Positions 5,604 through 13,156 of a DNA stretch of 15,419 bases are shown piece after piece. The translations under genes and the position numbers were made by a program. Position 1 is the first letter of the stretch, and the number at the start of each line of letters is the position of its first letter. The stretch covers positions 1-15,419 of the forward strand of contig JAOTWT010000018.1 of NCBI GenBank assembly GCA_029862725.1, given 5' to 3'. This stretch comes from Acidobacteriota bacterium (GTDB lineage Bacteria > Acidobacteriota > Blastocatellia > Pyrinomonadales > Pyrinomonadaceae). Under the pieces are notes generated by a model. It was not told the origin of the DNA, ran no database searches, and saw only the letters and a list, made by a program, of their open reading frames with translations.

Positions 5604-6343
5604 TTACGAAATCCTGCCAGAAATTCCTTGTTGCCCGTCGCCCCTCGGATCGGGGACTCAATAACTCCAATGGTCTTAAGACCCTGGTCCTCGGCAAAAG
5701 CTACGCATCTTTGGACAACCGCTTCGTGTTTTGCCGCGTCCTTGACGATCCCTCCTTTCCCGACCTCTCCTTTCCCGACTTCGAATTGAGGCTTAATCAG
5801 GGTAACGATAGTTCCGGTATCCTTCAAAAGCGGAACAAGTGCCCCGATAATCTTCGTGATTGAAATAAACGAGACGTCCATCGTTATGAGATCGAATCGC
5901 GATGGAAAATCGTCGGCCTCCAGGTGCCGCGCGTTTACCTGCTCCATCGAAACGACCCTCGGGTCATTTCGAAGTTTCCATGCAAGCTGGTTCGTCCCGA
6001 CATCGACCGCATAAACTTTTGACGCACCCATTTGCAGAAGGCAATCGGTAAAGCCTCCCGTTGACGCACCGATGTCAAGGCAAACGTATCCGTCTGAACA
6101 TATATCAAACTCTTCCATCGCCTTTTCGAGTTTGATACCGCCCCGGCCGACGTATTTCCCGGCATCCCCTTTTTTCTTCAGGCGGACTGAATCAGCTTCA
6201 CGTACCAATTCAGAAGGTTTTTCAACCCGAGTATCGTTAACCAGGACGATTCCCGCCATGATGAAGGCCTGGGCCTTGCTTCGCGAAGGCGCAAGTCCCA
6301 GTTCCTGGAGGCGTTTGTCAATACGGACTCGTTTATCGGACAT
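5600..6343 (-). CDS. tlyA: TlyA-family rRNA 2'-O-methyltransferase (S4 domain plus FtsJ-like fold)
   Basis: TlyA proteins methylate ribose 2'-OH groups of rRNA from S-adenosylmethionine; some homologues were first named hemolysins. The 247-residue protein has an RNA-binding S4 domain at 5-60 (RIDKRLQELGLAPSRSKAQ opens it) and a Rossmann methyltransferase domain from about 64. The SAM motif is CLDIGASTGGFTD (88-100). The catalytic tetrad candidates in the RrmJ manner are Lys71 (GGIKLEKAM), Asp156 (TMDVSFIS), Lys184 (LIKPQFE) and Glu229 (IESPIRGATGNKEF). Length is close to the family norm (about 240-275). It starts 15 bases after the upstream hydrolase and overlaps the next gene by four. There is no clear Shine-Dalgarno, so translation may depend on the upstream gene. 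Whether it modifies 16S, 23S or both cannot be told. Confidence 0.92.
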   Translation of the reverse strand: MSDKRVRIDKRLQELGLAPSRSKAQAFIMAGIVLVNDTRVEKPSELVREADSVRLKKKGDAGKYVGRGGIKLEKAMEEFDICSDGYVCLDIGASTGGFTDCLLQMGASKVYAVDVGTNQLAWKLRNDPRVVSMEQVNARHLEADDFPSRFDLITMDVSFISITKIIGALVPLLKDTGTIVTLIKPQFEVGKGEVGKGGIVKDAAKHEAVVQRCVAFAEDQGLKTIGVIESPIRGATGNKEFLAGFRN

Positions 6344-6358
6344 AGGGTTCAGCCGGAA

Positions 6359-7279
6359 TCATAGATCGAGTACTAGGCCTTCGTACGCGATCCGGAAGCC
6401 GAGAGTCTTGAGCTCTTTGAGCTTCTCCTTGTTCCCCTGGATCAGGGGGTTTGAATGATTGAAGTGTATAAAATGCACTTTCGCCTTTTGTTCTGAAGTC
6501 AACGATTTAAGCAATTCCGCGGTTTCAGAGACAAATGGATGCGGCACTTCACTGATCGGCCTCGGAATCTCCCCGTCCGCATAAAAGGTGCCATCGACCA
6601 ATACATAATCGTTGGCGGCCACAATCTCTGCCAGTTTCTTGTCCCACTTGGACCATTTATCGATATCCGGGATAAAGATCAAAGCTTTTGAGCCGGAATC
6701 GATTCTAAATCCGACCGTCTCGGAAAATTCATCGCGGTGCGGAACTTCGAAAGCCGTAACAGAAATGCCGCCCGAAAGGTCGAGTTTGGTGTCGCGGGCG
6801 AGGCTTCGAATCTCTATGTTCTTGAGGGAAATGAGTTGTGACCAGGGTGCATTTCGCGCAAGCAGATTTCTCATCCGGGGCATCGCATATACCGGAACCA
6901 TGCCGGCATTCATCGATTCCCGCCCGAGGTACATCAACCCGGTGTAGTGTCCGATATGCGCGTGAGTCAGGAAGATACCATCGAGCTTGTTGGAGTGGTC
7001 TTCCGTGTGTTCCTTCAGCAATTGAAACTGCGCTGGAAGATCAGGGGTCGCGTCAAAGATCCAACGGCTACCGGAATCCGGGTCAACCAGTGCGATCGAA
7101 GAGACCTTTTGTCTTTTCTTTAGATCTTTCCAGACTTTCTGACAAAACGGGCTCATGCAACCAATCTGCGGCACACCCGCGTCCTGCGCAGTGCCAAGAA
7201 TCAGTACGTAGGGGTCTTTTGGTAGCCCGATTGCAGGACAAAAGAAAATCAGGCACAGAATAGTAATTGTTTTTATCAT
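6359..7279 (-). CDS. Exported PqqB-like metallo-beta-lactamase-fold hydrolase
   Basis: The 306-residue protein starts with a hydrophobic signal peptide (about 1-18) with no lipobox, so export to the periplasm is likely. The body matches the PqqB-like branch of the MBL superfamily: LILGTAQDAGVPQIGC (26-41) with Cys-rich GCMSPFCQ, SSIAL, WIFDATPDLPAQ, the metal motif THAHIGHYTGL (about 105-115), a later histidine in EVPHRDEF, IPDID, and HFNHSNP near the C-terminus. The usual HxHxDH reads HAHIGH here, so the Asp is replaced by Gly, a departure from hydrolytic MBL enzymes. PqqB itself takes part in PQQ maturation, but no other pqq gene lies nearby, so the substrate is unknown. Its ATG overlaps the CPXCG stop as ATGA. 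Confidence 0.82.
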   Translation of the reverse strand: MIKTITILCLIFFCPAIGLPKDPYVLILGTAQDAGVPQIGCMSPFCQKVWKDLKKRQKVSSIALVDPDSGSRWIFDATPDLPAQFQLLKEHTEDHSNKLDGIFLTHAHIGHYTGLMYLGRESMNAGMVPVYAMPRMRNLLARNAPWSQLISLKNIEIRSLARDTKLDLSGGISVTAFEVPHRDEFSETVGFRIDSGSKALIFIPDIDKWSKWDKKLAEIVAANDYVLVDGTFYADGEIPRPISEVPHPFVSETAELLKSLTSEQKAKVHFIHFNHSNPLIQGNKEKLKELKTLGFRIAYEGLVLDL

Positions 7280-7467
7280 TGTTCAACGGGAATGACGTAG
7301 AAAGACTCGATTTCCGATTCCCCGGGTGCAAAGCTTACTTCAAGCGGCCGGCAGCACACTTCACAGTCCTCAATATAACGTTGAGGTCCTGCGGAGAGGT
7401 CAAGAATCATCGAAATCGAAGCCGAGCAATAGGGGCAATTAAAAAAATGTTCGATTTCGATTAGCAC
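7276..7467 (-). CDS. CPXCG-motif small cysteine-rich protein
   Basis: A 63-residue protein with CPYC (Cys11, Cys14), a middle section ISMILDLSAGPQRYIED, and CEVCCRPLEV (Cys35, Cys38, Cys39). This is the arrangement of the CPXCG cysteine-rich family, probably a small zinc ribbon. The start is GTG at 7467; an in-frame stop lies two codons before it and no ATG follows before the first CxxC, so this is the only plausible start. It is the first gene of the operon with the hydrolase, tlyA and DUF5522, and its stop overlaps the hydrolase ATG. Function is unknown; a role in RNA or ribosome metabolism would fit tlyA but is a guess. Confidence 0.78.
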   Translation of the reverse strand: MLIEIEHFFNCPYCSASISMILDLSAGPQRYIEDCEVCCRPLEVSFAPGESEIESFYVIPVEQ

Positions 7468-7541
7468 TACTTATCAGCCGATACCTGCAGATTCTCCGGT
7501 GCCAATGATATTCTCAAACAAGCAAGATAGTTTCAAATATT

Positions 7542-8486
7542 ATGACGAGGTCCCGGATCGCAAAATTTGCATGGCTGACTCTGGTTTACAACGTTCTTGT
7601 TGTTGTATGGGGAGTTTTTCTACGGGCATCCAAATCGGGAGACGGTTGCGGCAGGTACTGGCTGACCTGTCATGGAGAAGTGATCCCGTCGGCTCCACAA
7701 TTGAAGACCGTGATCGAATTTTCGCACCGGGTGATGAGCGGCGTCGATTTTTTTGTTGTACTCGCTCTGATGGTCTGTGTGTTGGTCTTTTTTCGAAAAG
7801 AGAAGCAGCTAAGGCTTTTCTCGATACTGTCGTTCTTCTTTATTATCACGGAAGCGCTGATAGGTGCCGGTCTGGTCCTGACCGGAAATGTGGCTGAGAC
7901 CTATACGGCGACGAGACCGCTGTGGGCGATCGGGCACCTGATAAATACCTTTTTGCTTTTAGGTTCCTTAAGTCTCACCGCGGTACTGCTGCATACGGGC
8001 GGTAGATTCAAATGGCCCGCCGGACGGACCCTGACCGTATTTGCGGTTACGGGAACATCGGCGCTTGTTGTTATAGGCATTAGCGGGGCCGTGGCGGCGT
8101 TGACGAACATGTTGTTTCCATCGGCGTCATTCGCCGAAGGTCTGGTCAAGGATTTTGCCGCGGATTCCCACATTCTTGTCAGGCTCCGCATCTTACACCC
8201 GATCGGCTCACTCTTGATCAGCGTTTTTCTGGGTTTTGCGGCGGCTCGGCTTAAAACTTCGTATGGTTTGACCGGGAAACGTGGACGGGTATCCGATATA
8301 TTTACGGTCTTGCTTGTGGCACAGGTGATTTGCGGAGCGCTAACACTTTTTACCGGCGCTCCGATAATAATGCAGGTTACACATTTGCTGCTCGCAGACG
8401 GGGTATGGATTGCCTGGGTACTTCTGATCGCAGCCTGCTGCCTTGAGTCATCGGATGACGATCTAGCGGCTAGCTTTTCCCGTTGA
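7542..8486 (+). CDS. ctaA: Heme A synthase (CtaA/Cox15)
   Basis: Converts heme O to heme A for aa3-type terminal oxidases, in the cytoplasmic membrane. The 314-residue protein has about eight hydrophobic segments. The outer-loop signature SGDGCGRYWLTCHGEVIP (32-49) supplies the redox pair Cys36/Cys43 and the essential Glu46. The four heme-binding histidines are His62 (FSHR), His132 (IGHLIN), His218 (ILHPIG) and His280 (VTHLLLAD). This pattern and length match Bacillus subtilis CtaA (306 residues, Cys35/Cys42). No strong ribosome site precedes the ATG. No oxidase subunit or ctaB gene is in the window, so the gene stands alone. Its 3' end overlaps the convergent FecR gene by 24 bases. Function is very secure. 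Confidence 0.95.
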   Translation: MTRSRIAKFAWLTLVYNVLVVVWGVFLRASKSGDGCGRYWLTCHGEVIPSAPQLKTVIEFSHRVMSGVDFFVVLALMVCVLVFFRKEKQLRLFSILSFFFIITEALIGAGLVLTGNVAETYTATRPLWAIGHLINTFLLLGSLSLTAVLLHTGGRFKWPAGRTLTVFAVTGTSALVVIGISGAVAALTNMLFPSASFAEGLVKDFAADSHILVRLRILHPIGSLLISVFLGFAAARLKTSYGLTGKRGRVSDIFTVLLVAQVICGALTLFTGAPIIMQVTHLLLADGVWIAWVLLIAACCLESSDDDLAASFSR

Positions 8487-9695
8487 CAAGGAAAGATCGT
8501 ACTTGCCCCGGTTACCCTCGTCATCGTTGATCTCGACTCCCACGTTTCTGCTCCCGCTCGAAATCTGAATCAGAAAGGACCCGTCTGAACGCGCAAACGT
8601 TTCCCTGTTTGCGATGCGCACAGTTGCTCCCGGATTTGTGATACCGCTAATTCGGTAGAGACTCCCGCCGAGATGTTCGACTGACCATCTTCCGGCTTGG
8701 ATGCTGGTTGCACGTTTGGTTTTTACGACTGTAAATCTGGACGGCTCGCTCCATTCGGTCGTCTGACCGGAGTCTGCAGTAGCACGCACTCTCCAAAAAT
8801 AAGTGCCCGGTTTCAGGCCGGCAGCCTTAAACGTAATCGCTGTGATGAGATTCTCATTTATCTCGTTTCTGCCATCTACAAAGAAAGGAGATTTCGAAAC
8901 CTGCAGTTGATACTTGAAATCACTTCCTTTCGGAGGGCGCGCCCAGCTGAATTCCACGGGTTGTTCCGATCCAGAGGTAGCGACCTGCATTGAAGCAGAC
9001 GGGTTTCGAAGGGAAGGCGGATCCAGAAGTTCTTCTTTGGAGGTGACCCTGCCGTTCTTAATCGTCGCATATTCATTCCCGCGCAAGGTAGTACTTACCC
9101 CGTCAACGTCGGACCTTACTGTTCCCCGCGTAATCCGGATCTCGCCGCGGTCCGTCTTCTTGTTCAGATTGAAGCTGGCGTCGGTCTGGCCATAAATGCG
9201 GTTCTCAGATTGTTTTATCTCGACAACGTTATTTGTTGATTTGGGCTGGTCTTCGGTTTTGACCCTGATCTGACCGTCATCGAGTTTTACGCGAACCGTC
9301 GTTCCGCCAAGAAGCGATTTGCTGTCACGGATGACCACGGTACTGTTGGGCCTGATCGAGAGCATCGAGCCATCGATCATTCGTACCTGCGCGCGGCCGT
9401 CCGCCTGAGTCTGGATCGTGTCGCCGGCTACGACATAAGTCTCCTTGACGACGCGTTCCGTTTTTCTCGTGGACACTCTGACGATTCTCACGTCACCCTG
9501 GAAGGAGACGATTCGAGCGGCATTCGAAGGTCCGCTATTTGAATCAGGCGGTTGAATCACCCAGTTATTTTTCCAAAGCCAGTAGGCCCCCCCGCCGACC
9601 GTTGCCGCAAGGCCCAGTACCGCGAGGGCACTGTATATAGTGCGTTTCTTTATGCGCCAAAAATCGACGTAAAATTTTCGGTATTTACCTTCCAT
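8463..9695 (-). CDS. Membrane-anchored FecR-domain protein with Fn3-like and Ig-like C-terminal parts
   Basis: A 410-residue protein. Residues 1-19 are basic and cytoplasmic, one transmembrane segment spans about 20-41, and the rest should be periplasmic. A FecR-type beta domain covers about 61-200 (RIVSFQGDVRIVR, GDTIQTQADGRAQVRMIDGS, LSIRPNSTVVI). The middle (about 235-330) resembles a fibronectin-III or Ig fold (FSWARPPKGSDFKYQLQVS, GLKPGTYFWRVRA, TEWSEPSRFTV). The end (about 340-400) looks like another small beta sandwich (GITNPGATVRIANRETF, SDGSFLIQIS). Classical FecR relays siderophore signals to a sigma factor, but no sigma factor or TonB receptor is nearby. The short cytoplasmic tail also lacks the classical form, so a structural or cell-envelope binding role is more likely. 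The gene follows the TerC gene after 58 bases and may be cotranscribed with it. Confidence 0.85.
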   Translation of the reverse strand: MEGKYRKFYVDFWRIKKRTIYSALAVLGLAATVGGGAYWLWKNNWVIQPPDSNSGPSNAARIVSFQGDVRIVRVSTRKTERVVKETYVVAGDTIQTQADGRAQVRMIDGSMLSIRPNSTVVIRDSKSLLGGTTVRVKLDDGQIRVKTEDQPKSTNNVVEIKQSENRIYGQTDASFNLNKKTDRGEIRITRGTVRSDVDGVSTTLRGNEYATIKNGRVTSKEELLDPPSLRNPSASMQVATSGSEQPVEFSWARPPKGSDFKYQLQVSKSPFFVDGRNEINENLITAITFKAAGLKPGTYFWRVRATADSGQTTEWSEPSRFTVVKTKRATSIQAGRWSVEHLGGSLYRISGITNPGATVRIANRETFARSDGSFLIQISSGSRNVGVEINDDEGNRGKYDLSLSTGKASR

Positions 9696-9753
9696 TGCAA
9701 GGTTTTTCAGAGGAACCTGTGAGGTTGTTGCCGTCGCTCCCTGCGAGGGCCCG

Positions 9754-10812
9754 CTATTGGTTTCCGCTATCGGGGTCGTAAGTCTTTATCAACTTCTCTT
9801 CGTCGGTTTCACTCTTATGCGGAATGATAAGAGATAAAATCACAGACAGTGCAATCGTTCCGAACACCACCGCCAGCGAAATGTTAATGATCTCTTGTGC
9901 GTATACCCCTTCCACGAAATCATGTAGGAACGCGGTAAATCCACCTCCGGTGTTGCCGGTTAACAGAATCACGCCTTCCGCGAACAGTGGCAACAGCATT
10001 TTCACTCCTATGAAGCTCAGGACAAAAGAGAGCCCATATTTCAGAAGGTGGAAACGGTCGGCCAAATCCGCAAGGAGAAAGAAGAAGGTACGGAGACCGA
10101 GAATCGCGAAAATATTTGAAGTGTAAACGATAAATCGGTCGGTCGTAATTCCGAAGATTGCCGGAATGGAATCCACAGCGAAAATCAAATCGGTAAACTC
10201 GACCACTATCAGGACCAGCATAAGCAACGTCCCCACGCGTTTACCATCTTCTATTATAACAAATTTGTCCTCGCTGTAGGTCTTTTTTATCCGAACATAC
10301 CTGGTTACAAGCGATACGAGCTTGCTTTCTTCGGGATTGAAGGCGTCCTCTTCATCCTTCAGCATCTTTATGCCCGTATAAACGAGAAAAACGCCAAATA
10401 CATAAATGATCCAATGAAATCTTTCGACAAGCTCTGCGCCGGCGAAAATCATTACCATCCGTAGCACCAGCGCGCCCATGATTCCCCAGAAAAGCACCCG
10501 GTGCTGAAATTTCTTAGGCACGCTGAAATAGCTGAAAATAAGCAGGAAAACAAATAGATTGTCTACGGACAAGGAAAGTTCAATCAGGTATCCAGTAAAG
10601 AATTCTTTGGCCTTAAAACTGCCGAACTGCCAGAGAATAAAGAAGTTAAAGCCAATTGCGAGCGAAACCCATACAACCGCCCAGCTGAGGGTTTGTTTCC
10701 TCGACGGCGTGTGAGATTTTCGGTTTACTATGCCGATGTCGACGAACAACGCCACCAATACGATCGCGAAAAAGAGGGTCCAGACCCAAATTGGATACTC
10801 AACAGGATTCAT
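9754..10812 (-). CDS. TerC/Alx-family integral membrane protein
   Basis: The 352-residue protein has about eight or nine hydrophobic segments and the family acidic motifs in the membrane: ELSLSVDNLFVFLLIF (about 78-93) and VEFTDLIFAVDSIPAIFG (about 203-220). A charged cytoplasmic loop lies between (about 150-195), and the C-terminus is hydrophilic. TerC and Alx proteins were named for tellurite resistance and alkaline induction. Several members export manganese or help load metal onto exported proteins, so a metal-ion (probably Mn) transport role is the best reading. No manganese riboswitch is recognisable upstream. No strong ribosome site precedes the ATG. The 58-base gap to the FecR gene suggests a two-gene operon. 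Confidence 0.9.
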   Translation of the reverse strand: MNPVEYPIWVWTLFFAIVLVALFVDIGIVNRKSHTPSRKQTLSWAVVWVSLAIGFNFFILWQFGSFKAKEFFTGYLIELSLSVDNLFVFLLIFSYFSVPKKFQHRVLFWGIMGALVLRMVMIFAGAELVERFHWIIYVFGVFLVYTGIKMLKDEEDAFNPEESKLVSLVTRYVRIKKTYSEDKFVIIEDGKRVGTLLMLVLIVVEFTDLIFAVDSIPAIFGITTDRFIVYTSNIFAILGLRTFFFLLADLADRFHLLKYGLSFVLSFIGVKMLLPLFAEGVILLTGNTGGGFTAFLHDFVEGVYAQEIINISLAVVFGTIALSVILSLIIPHKSETDEEKLIKTYDPDSGNQ

Positions 10813-10874
10813 AAATCAACACGTTGCAGGTTCCCGAATCGGAATTAAAAAGTGGGAACTTCGAAACTCGGCGA

Positions 10875-10903
10875 ATGATATAAGCTACGCATTTCTTTTA
10901 CAA
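10875..10903 (-). promoter_or_regulatory. Candidate promoter for the TerC gene
   Basis: On the minus strand TTGTAA (10903-10898, four of six matches), a 17-base spacer and TATCAT (10880-10875, five of six) would start transcription near 10868. The resulting leader of about 55 bases can form a six-base-pair hairpin, GTTCCC (10830-10835) with GGGAAC (10854-10859). Confidence 0.4.
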
Positions 10904-10953
10904 ATCATCAAACCATTGGTAAGATTTTTGTTTGTTTTTGATTAATCGATTTA

Positions 10954-10967
10954 CGGACATATGTCCG
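10954..10967. promoter_or_regulatory. Perfect 14-base palindrome before the PpiD-like gene
   Basis: CGGACATATGTCCG is fully self-complementary and lies 18 bases before the preferred ATG at 10985, just before its ribosome site. It could be the operator of a dimeric regulator or form a small RNA hairpin. It also contains the alternative ATG at 10961. Function unknown. Confidence 0.4.
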
Positions 10968-10984
10968 AAGAAGGTGTATTCGCA

Positions 10985-13057
10985 ATGCTAAAGTTTTTGG
11001 GTCGAATGGAAAAGACGAGGAATTTTCTCTTGATTCTTTTCTCTGTTGTTTTGGTTGCGAGCTTGATCGTGTTTGGTGCGCTATCCGGCAACCAGTCCCA
11101 GGTCAACCTTGCAGTTAGTACTGAAACCGCGGCCTCGGTCGATGGCGAGGCGATCACCGTAGGAGACATTATTTCCCAGCAGGAAGCTGCCCAGAGGCTG
11201 ATGGGGCAACAACGCGCTCTTCCGGCGGAATCGACTGCGCAACAACTTATCCGTCAAAAACTCGTCAAGCTCGAAGCGGCCCGCCTTGGACTCACTGCCT
11301 CGGATACTGAGGTGTCAAACCGGGTGCTTGAGATCTTCAAACCCGTCGATGGCGGTGCATTTGATAAAAAGCAGTATGAAACAAGTGCGACGCGGCAGGC
11401 CGGCAGCGTGTCCGCGTTTGAAGAATCGATCAGAAACAGTCTTAGCGAGGAAAAACTCGTCGCTTACGTGACATCGGGAGTGACGGTTTCCGAGGCCGAG
11501 GTGCTTGAACGCTACATGAAGCAAAACACAAAATTCGATTTGAGTTATGTGAATGTGAATGCGGCGGAAATCGCGCAGAATCTCAATCCTTCGGACGATC
11601 AGCTGAAAGAGTTCTTTGAAAAGAACAAAAAAGATTATTACATCAGCCTGCCTCAAAAGAAGATTAGATATATTTTTCTAAGTACTGCGAAAGTCGGCGA
11701 GAAGCTCGAGATTTCGGATCAAGAACTAACAGCTGAATACGAAAAATTACCCGAGGAGCGAAAACGCGCGGGCGTGAACGTGCAGGAGATCGTGCTCCGC
11801 GTGGCAAAGCCGGAATTTGACGGGGAGGTCCTGGACAAGGCCCGTCGTATCATTGACGGTTTGAAGAAGGGTGAAGCGACGGTTTCCGAGAAAGCGTTCG
11901 CCGACACCGCTCAGGGCCAGTCAGAACGCCCCACGACAGCCTCGAAAGGTGGCCGGGTGCCAGGCCTCGTAAAGCCCGCCGTCGATCCGTCTAAACAGGA
12001 TGATCCCTATCAGCGTGTTCTGAACATGAAAGAGGGCGAGATCACCGAACCTTTGAAATACGGATCAAATTATTACATCCTGCGACGCGGTGCGGCAGTT
12101 GAAAAGCCGTTTGAAGATGCCAAGCGGGAGATCGAAGTTAGCCTCCGAAACAGGAAGGCTTATGCGGCCAACGCGACCCTTGCGGGTAAAGTCGCCGAGG
12201 AGCTTAAAAAGACAAAGGAAGTTCAAGCGACTGCGGCGAAATTCGCTTCGGAAGTCGGCGCGACGCCTGCAGATATGATACGCGAGACCGGTTTTGTGAA
12301 ACCGGGCGACGACATCAAAGACCTCGGTTCATCGCAGGACTTTGAAGCGGGAATTCAGAATCTCGAGAAGGCCAACGATGTCGGCGATAAGATCCCGGTT
12401 CCGGGAGGCTTTGCCGTTCCGCTGCTGGTTGCGGTTAAAGAACCGCGAGACGCGGAATTTTCGGAGGTCAAAGATAAGGTTGCCGAGGCCTACAAGGTGA
12501 GCAAGGCCCGTGAAAGACTGGAGTCGATCGCAAACACAATTGCGGAAAAGGCCGGCACGGCCGCGGGACTCGGCGCAGCCGCTGCCGGGGAGAATTTCAA
12601 GGCACTCGAATCGAAAGACTTTACCCTCGGGACGCCGCTTGGTGAGGGTCCGACGGCGACCACATCTGAAGCACTGGAAGAAGCGATCTATGGGCTGAAA
12701 GTTGGAGAACTGTCAAAAACCCCAATCAAGATCGGAGAGAATTATCTGATCGTCGGCGTGACCGCACGAGAAGACGCCGATAGGGAGGACTTTGAGAAAC
12801 AGCGCGATCAGTTGGCCGAACAGATGCTGACCCAGGAGCGCGGCCGTGTATATTCGGATTATCTCTCCGCGGTAAACAAGAGATACGAAAGCGAGAAAAA
12901 GATCAAGATCTATAAGGACGCGCTCGCGAAAATCGACGATTTTAACCAGGAGAACGCTCCTCCGGCGCCTCCCGTTCCGCCACAGGGGATTCCCGGGGGT
13001 CAGCAGTTGCCGCCCGAATTGCTGGAGCAGCTCCAGAGACAGGAGCAGGCCCAGTAG
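10985..13057 (+). CDS. PpiD/SurA-like membrane-anchored periplasmic folding factor
   Basis: The product has 690 residues. MLKFLGRMEKTRN then a single transmembrane segment (about 13-34) anchors a large periplasmic body, as in PpiD. Residues about 47-200 form a SurA-N-like chaperone domain (SVDGEAITVGDIISQQ opens it). About 264-370 match a PpiC-type parvulin domain (VNVQEIVLRV, ADTAQGQSE, KGGRVPGLV, MKEGEITEPLKYGSNYYILRR). A second degenerate parvulin-like unit may lie near 540-620 (KVGELSKTPIKIGENYLIV). A Pro/Gln-rich tail ends the protein. At the position of the parvulin histidine (HIL) it reads QEI, so isomerase activity is doubtful and a holdase role more likely. The start at 10985 follows GAAGAAGG and fits the family; an earlier in-frame ATG at 10961 would add eight residues. 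The gene is monocistronic with its own terminator. Confidence 0.87.
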   Translation: MLKFLGRMEKTRNFLLILFSVVLVASLIVFGALSGNQSQVNLAVSTETAASVDGEAITVGDIISQQEAAQRLMGQQRALPAESTAQQLIRQKLVKLEAARLGLTASDTEVSNRVLEIFKPVDGGAFDKKQYETSATRQAGSVSAFEESIRNSLSEEKLVAYVTSGVTVSEAEVLERYMKQNTKFDLSYVNVNAAEIAQNLNPSDDQLKEFFEKNKKDYYISLPQKKIRYIFLSTAKVGEKLEISDQELTAEYEKLPEERKRAGVNVQEIVLRVAKPEFDGEVLDKARRIIDGLKKGEATVSEKAFADTAQGQSERPTTASKGGRVPGLVKPAVDPSKQDDPYQRVLNMKEGEITEPLKYGSNYYILRRGAAVEKPFEDAKREIEVSLRNRKAYAANATLAGKVAEELKKTKEVQATAAKFASEVGATPADMIRETGFVKPGDDIKDLGSSQDFEAGIQNLEKANDVGDKIPVPGGFAVPLLVAVKEPRDAEFSEVKDKVAEAYKVSKARERLESIANTIAEKAGTAAGLGAAAAGENFKALESKDFTLGTPLGEGPTATTSEALEEAIYGLKVGELSKTPIKIGENYLIVGVTAREDADREDFEKQRDQLAEQMLTQERGRVYSDYLSAVNKRYESEKKIKIYKDALAKIDDFNQENAPPAPPVPPQGIPGGQQLPPELLEQLQRQEQAQ

Positions 13058-13108
13058 GGTGATAAGAAGGCTGCCTTAAAAGTCGCTTCAGTGAAATTAA
13101 GAACGACG

Positions 13109-13142
13109 AACCGCGCTCCCGATGTTGGAAGCGCGGTTTTTT
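13109..13142 (+). terminator. Rho-independent terminator of the PpiD-like gene
   Basis: The arms AACCGCGCT (13109-13117) and AGCGCGGTT (13130-13138) form a nine-base-pair GC-rich stem, with CC/GG continuing inside past a bulge. Six Ts (13137-13142) follow. It stands about 50 bases after the stop codon. The minus strand has no T-run after the stem, so the converging permease gene has no obvious terminator of its own here. Confidence 0.9.
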
Positions 13143-13156
13143 GTTGTTTAATAGTG

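Noticed and set aside
7499..7897. Plus-strand frame of 132 codons starting before ctaA
   Set aside because: It runs out of frame over ctaA, whose cysteine, glutamate and histidine motifs are all in the other frame. Its composition shows no domain.
7901..8524. Minus-strand frame of 207 codons across ctaA
   Set aside because: No recognisable motif and rich in rare-looking polar runs. ctaA on the plus strand is certain.
9738..9750. Hairpin between the TerC and FecR genes as terminator
   Set aside because: Only a four-base-pair stem (CCCT with AGGG) and no T-run on the minus strand, so not enough to call.
10813..10960. Manganese-sensing yybP-ykoY riboswitch upstream of the TerC gene
   Set aside because: The leader is short (about 55 bases from the candidate promoter) and has only a six-base-pair hairpin. 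No conserved riboswitch core could be recognised.
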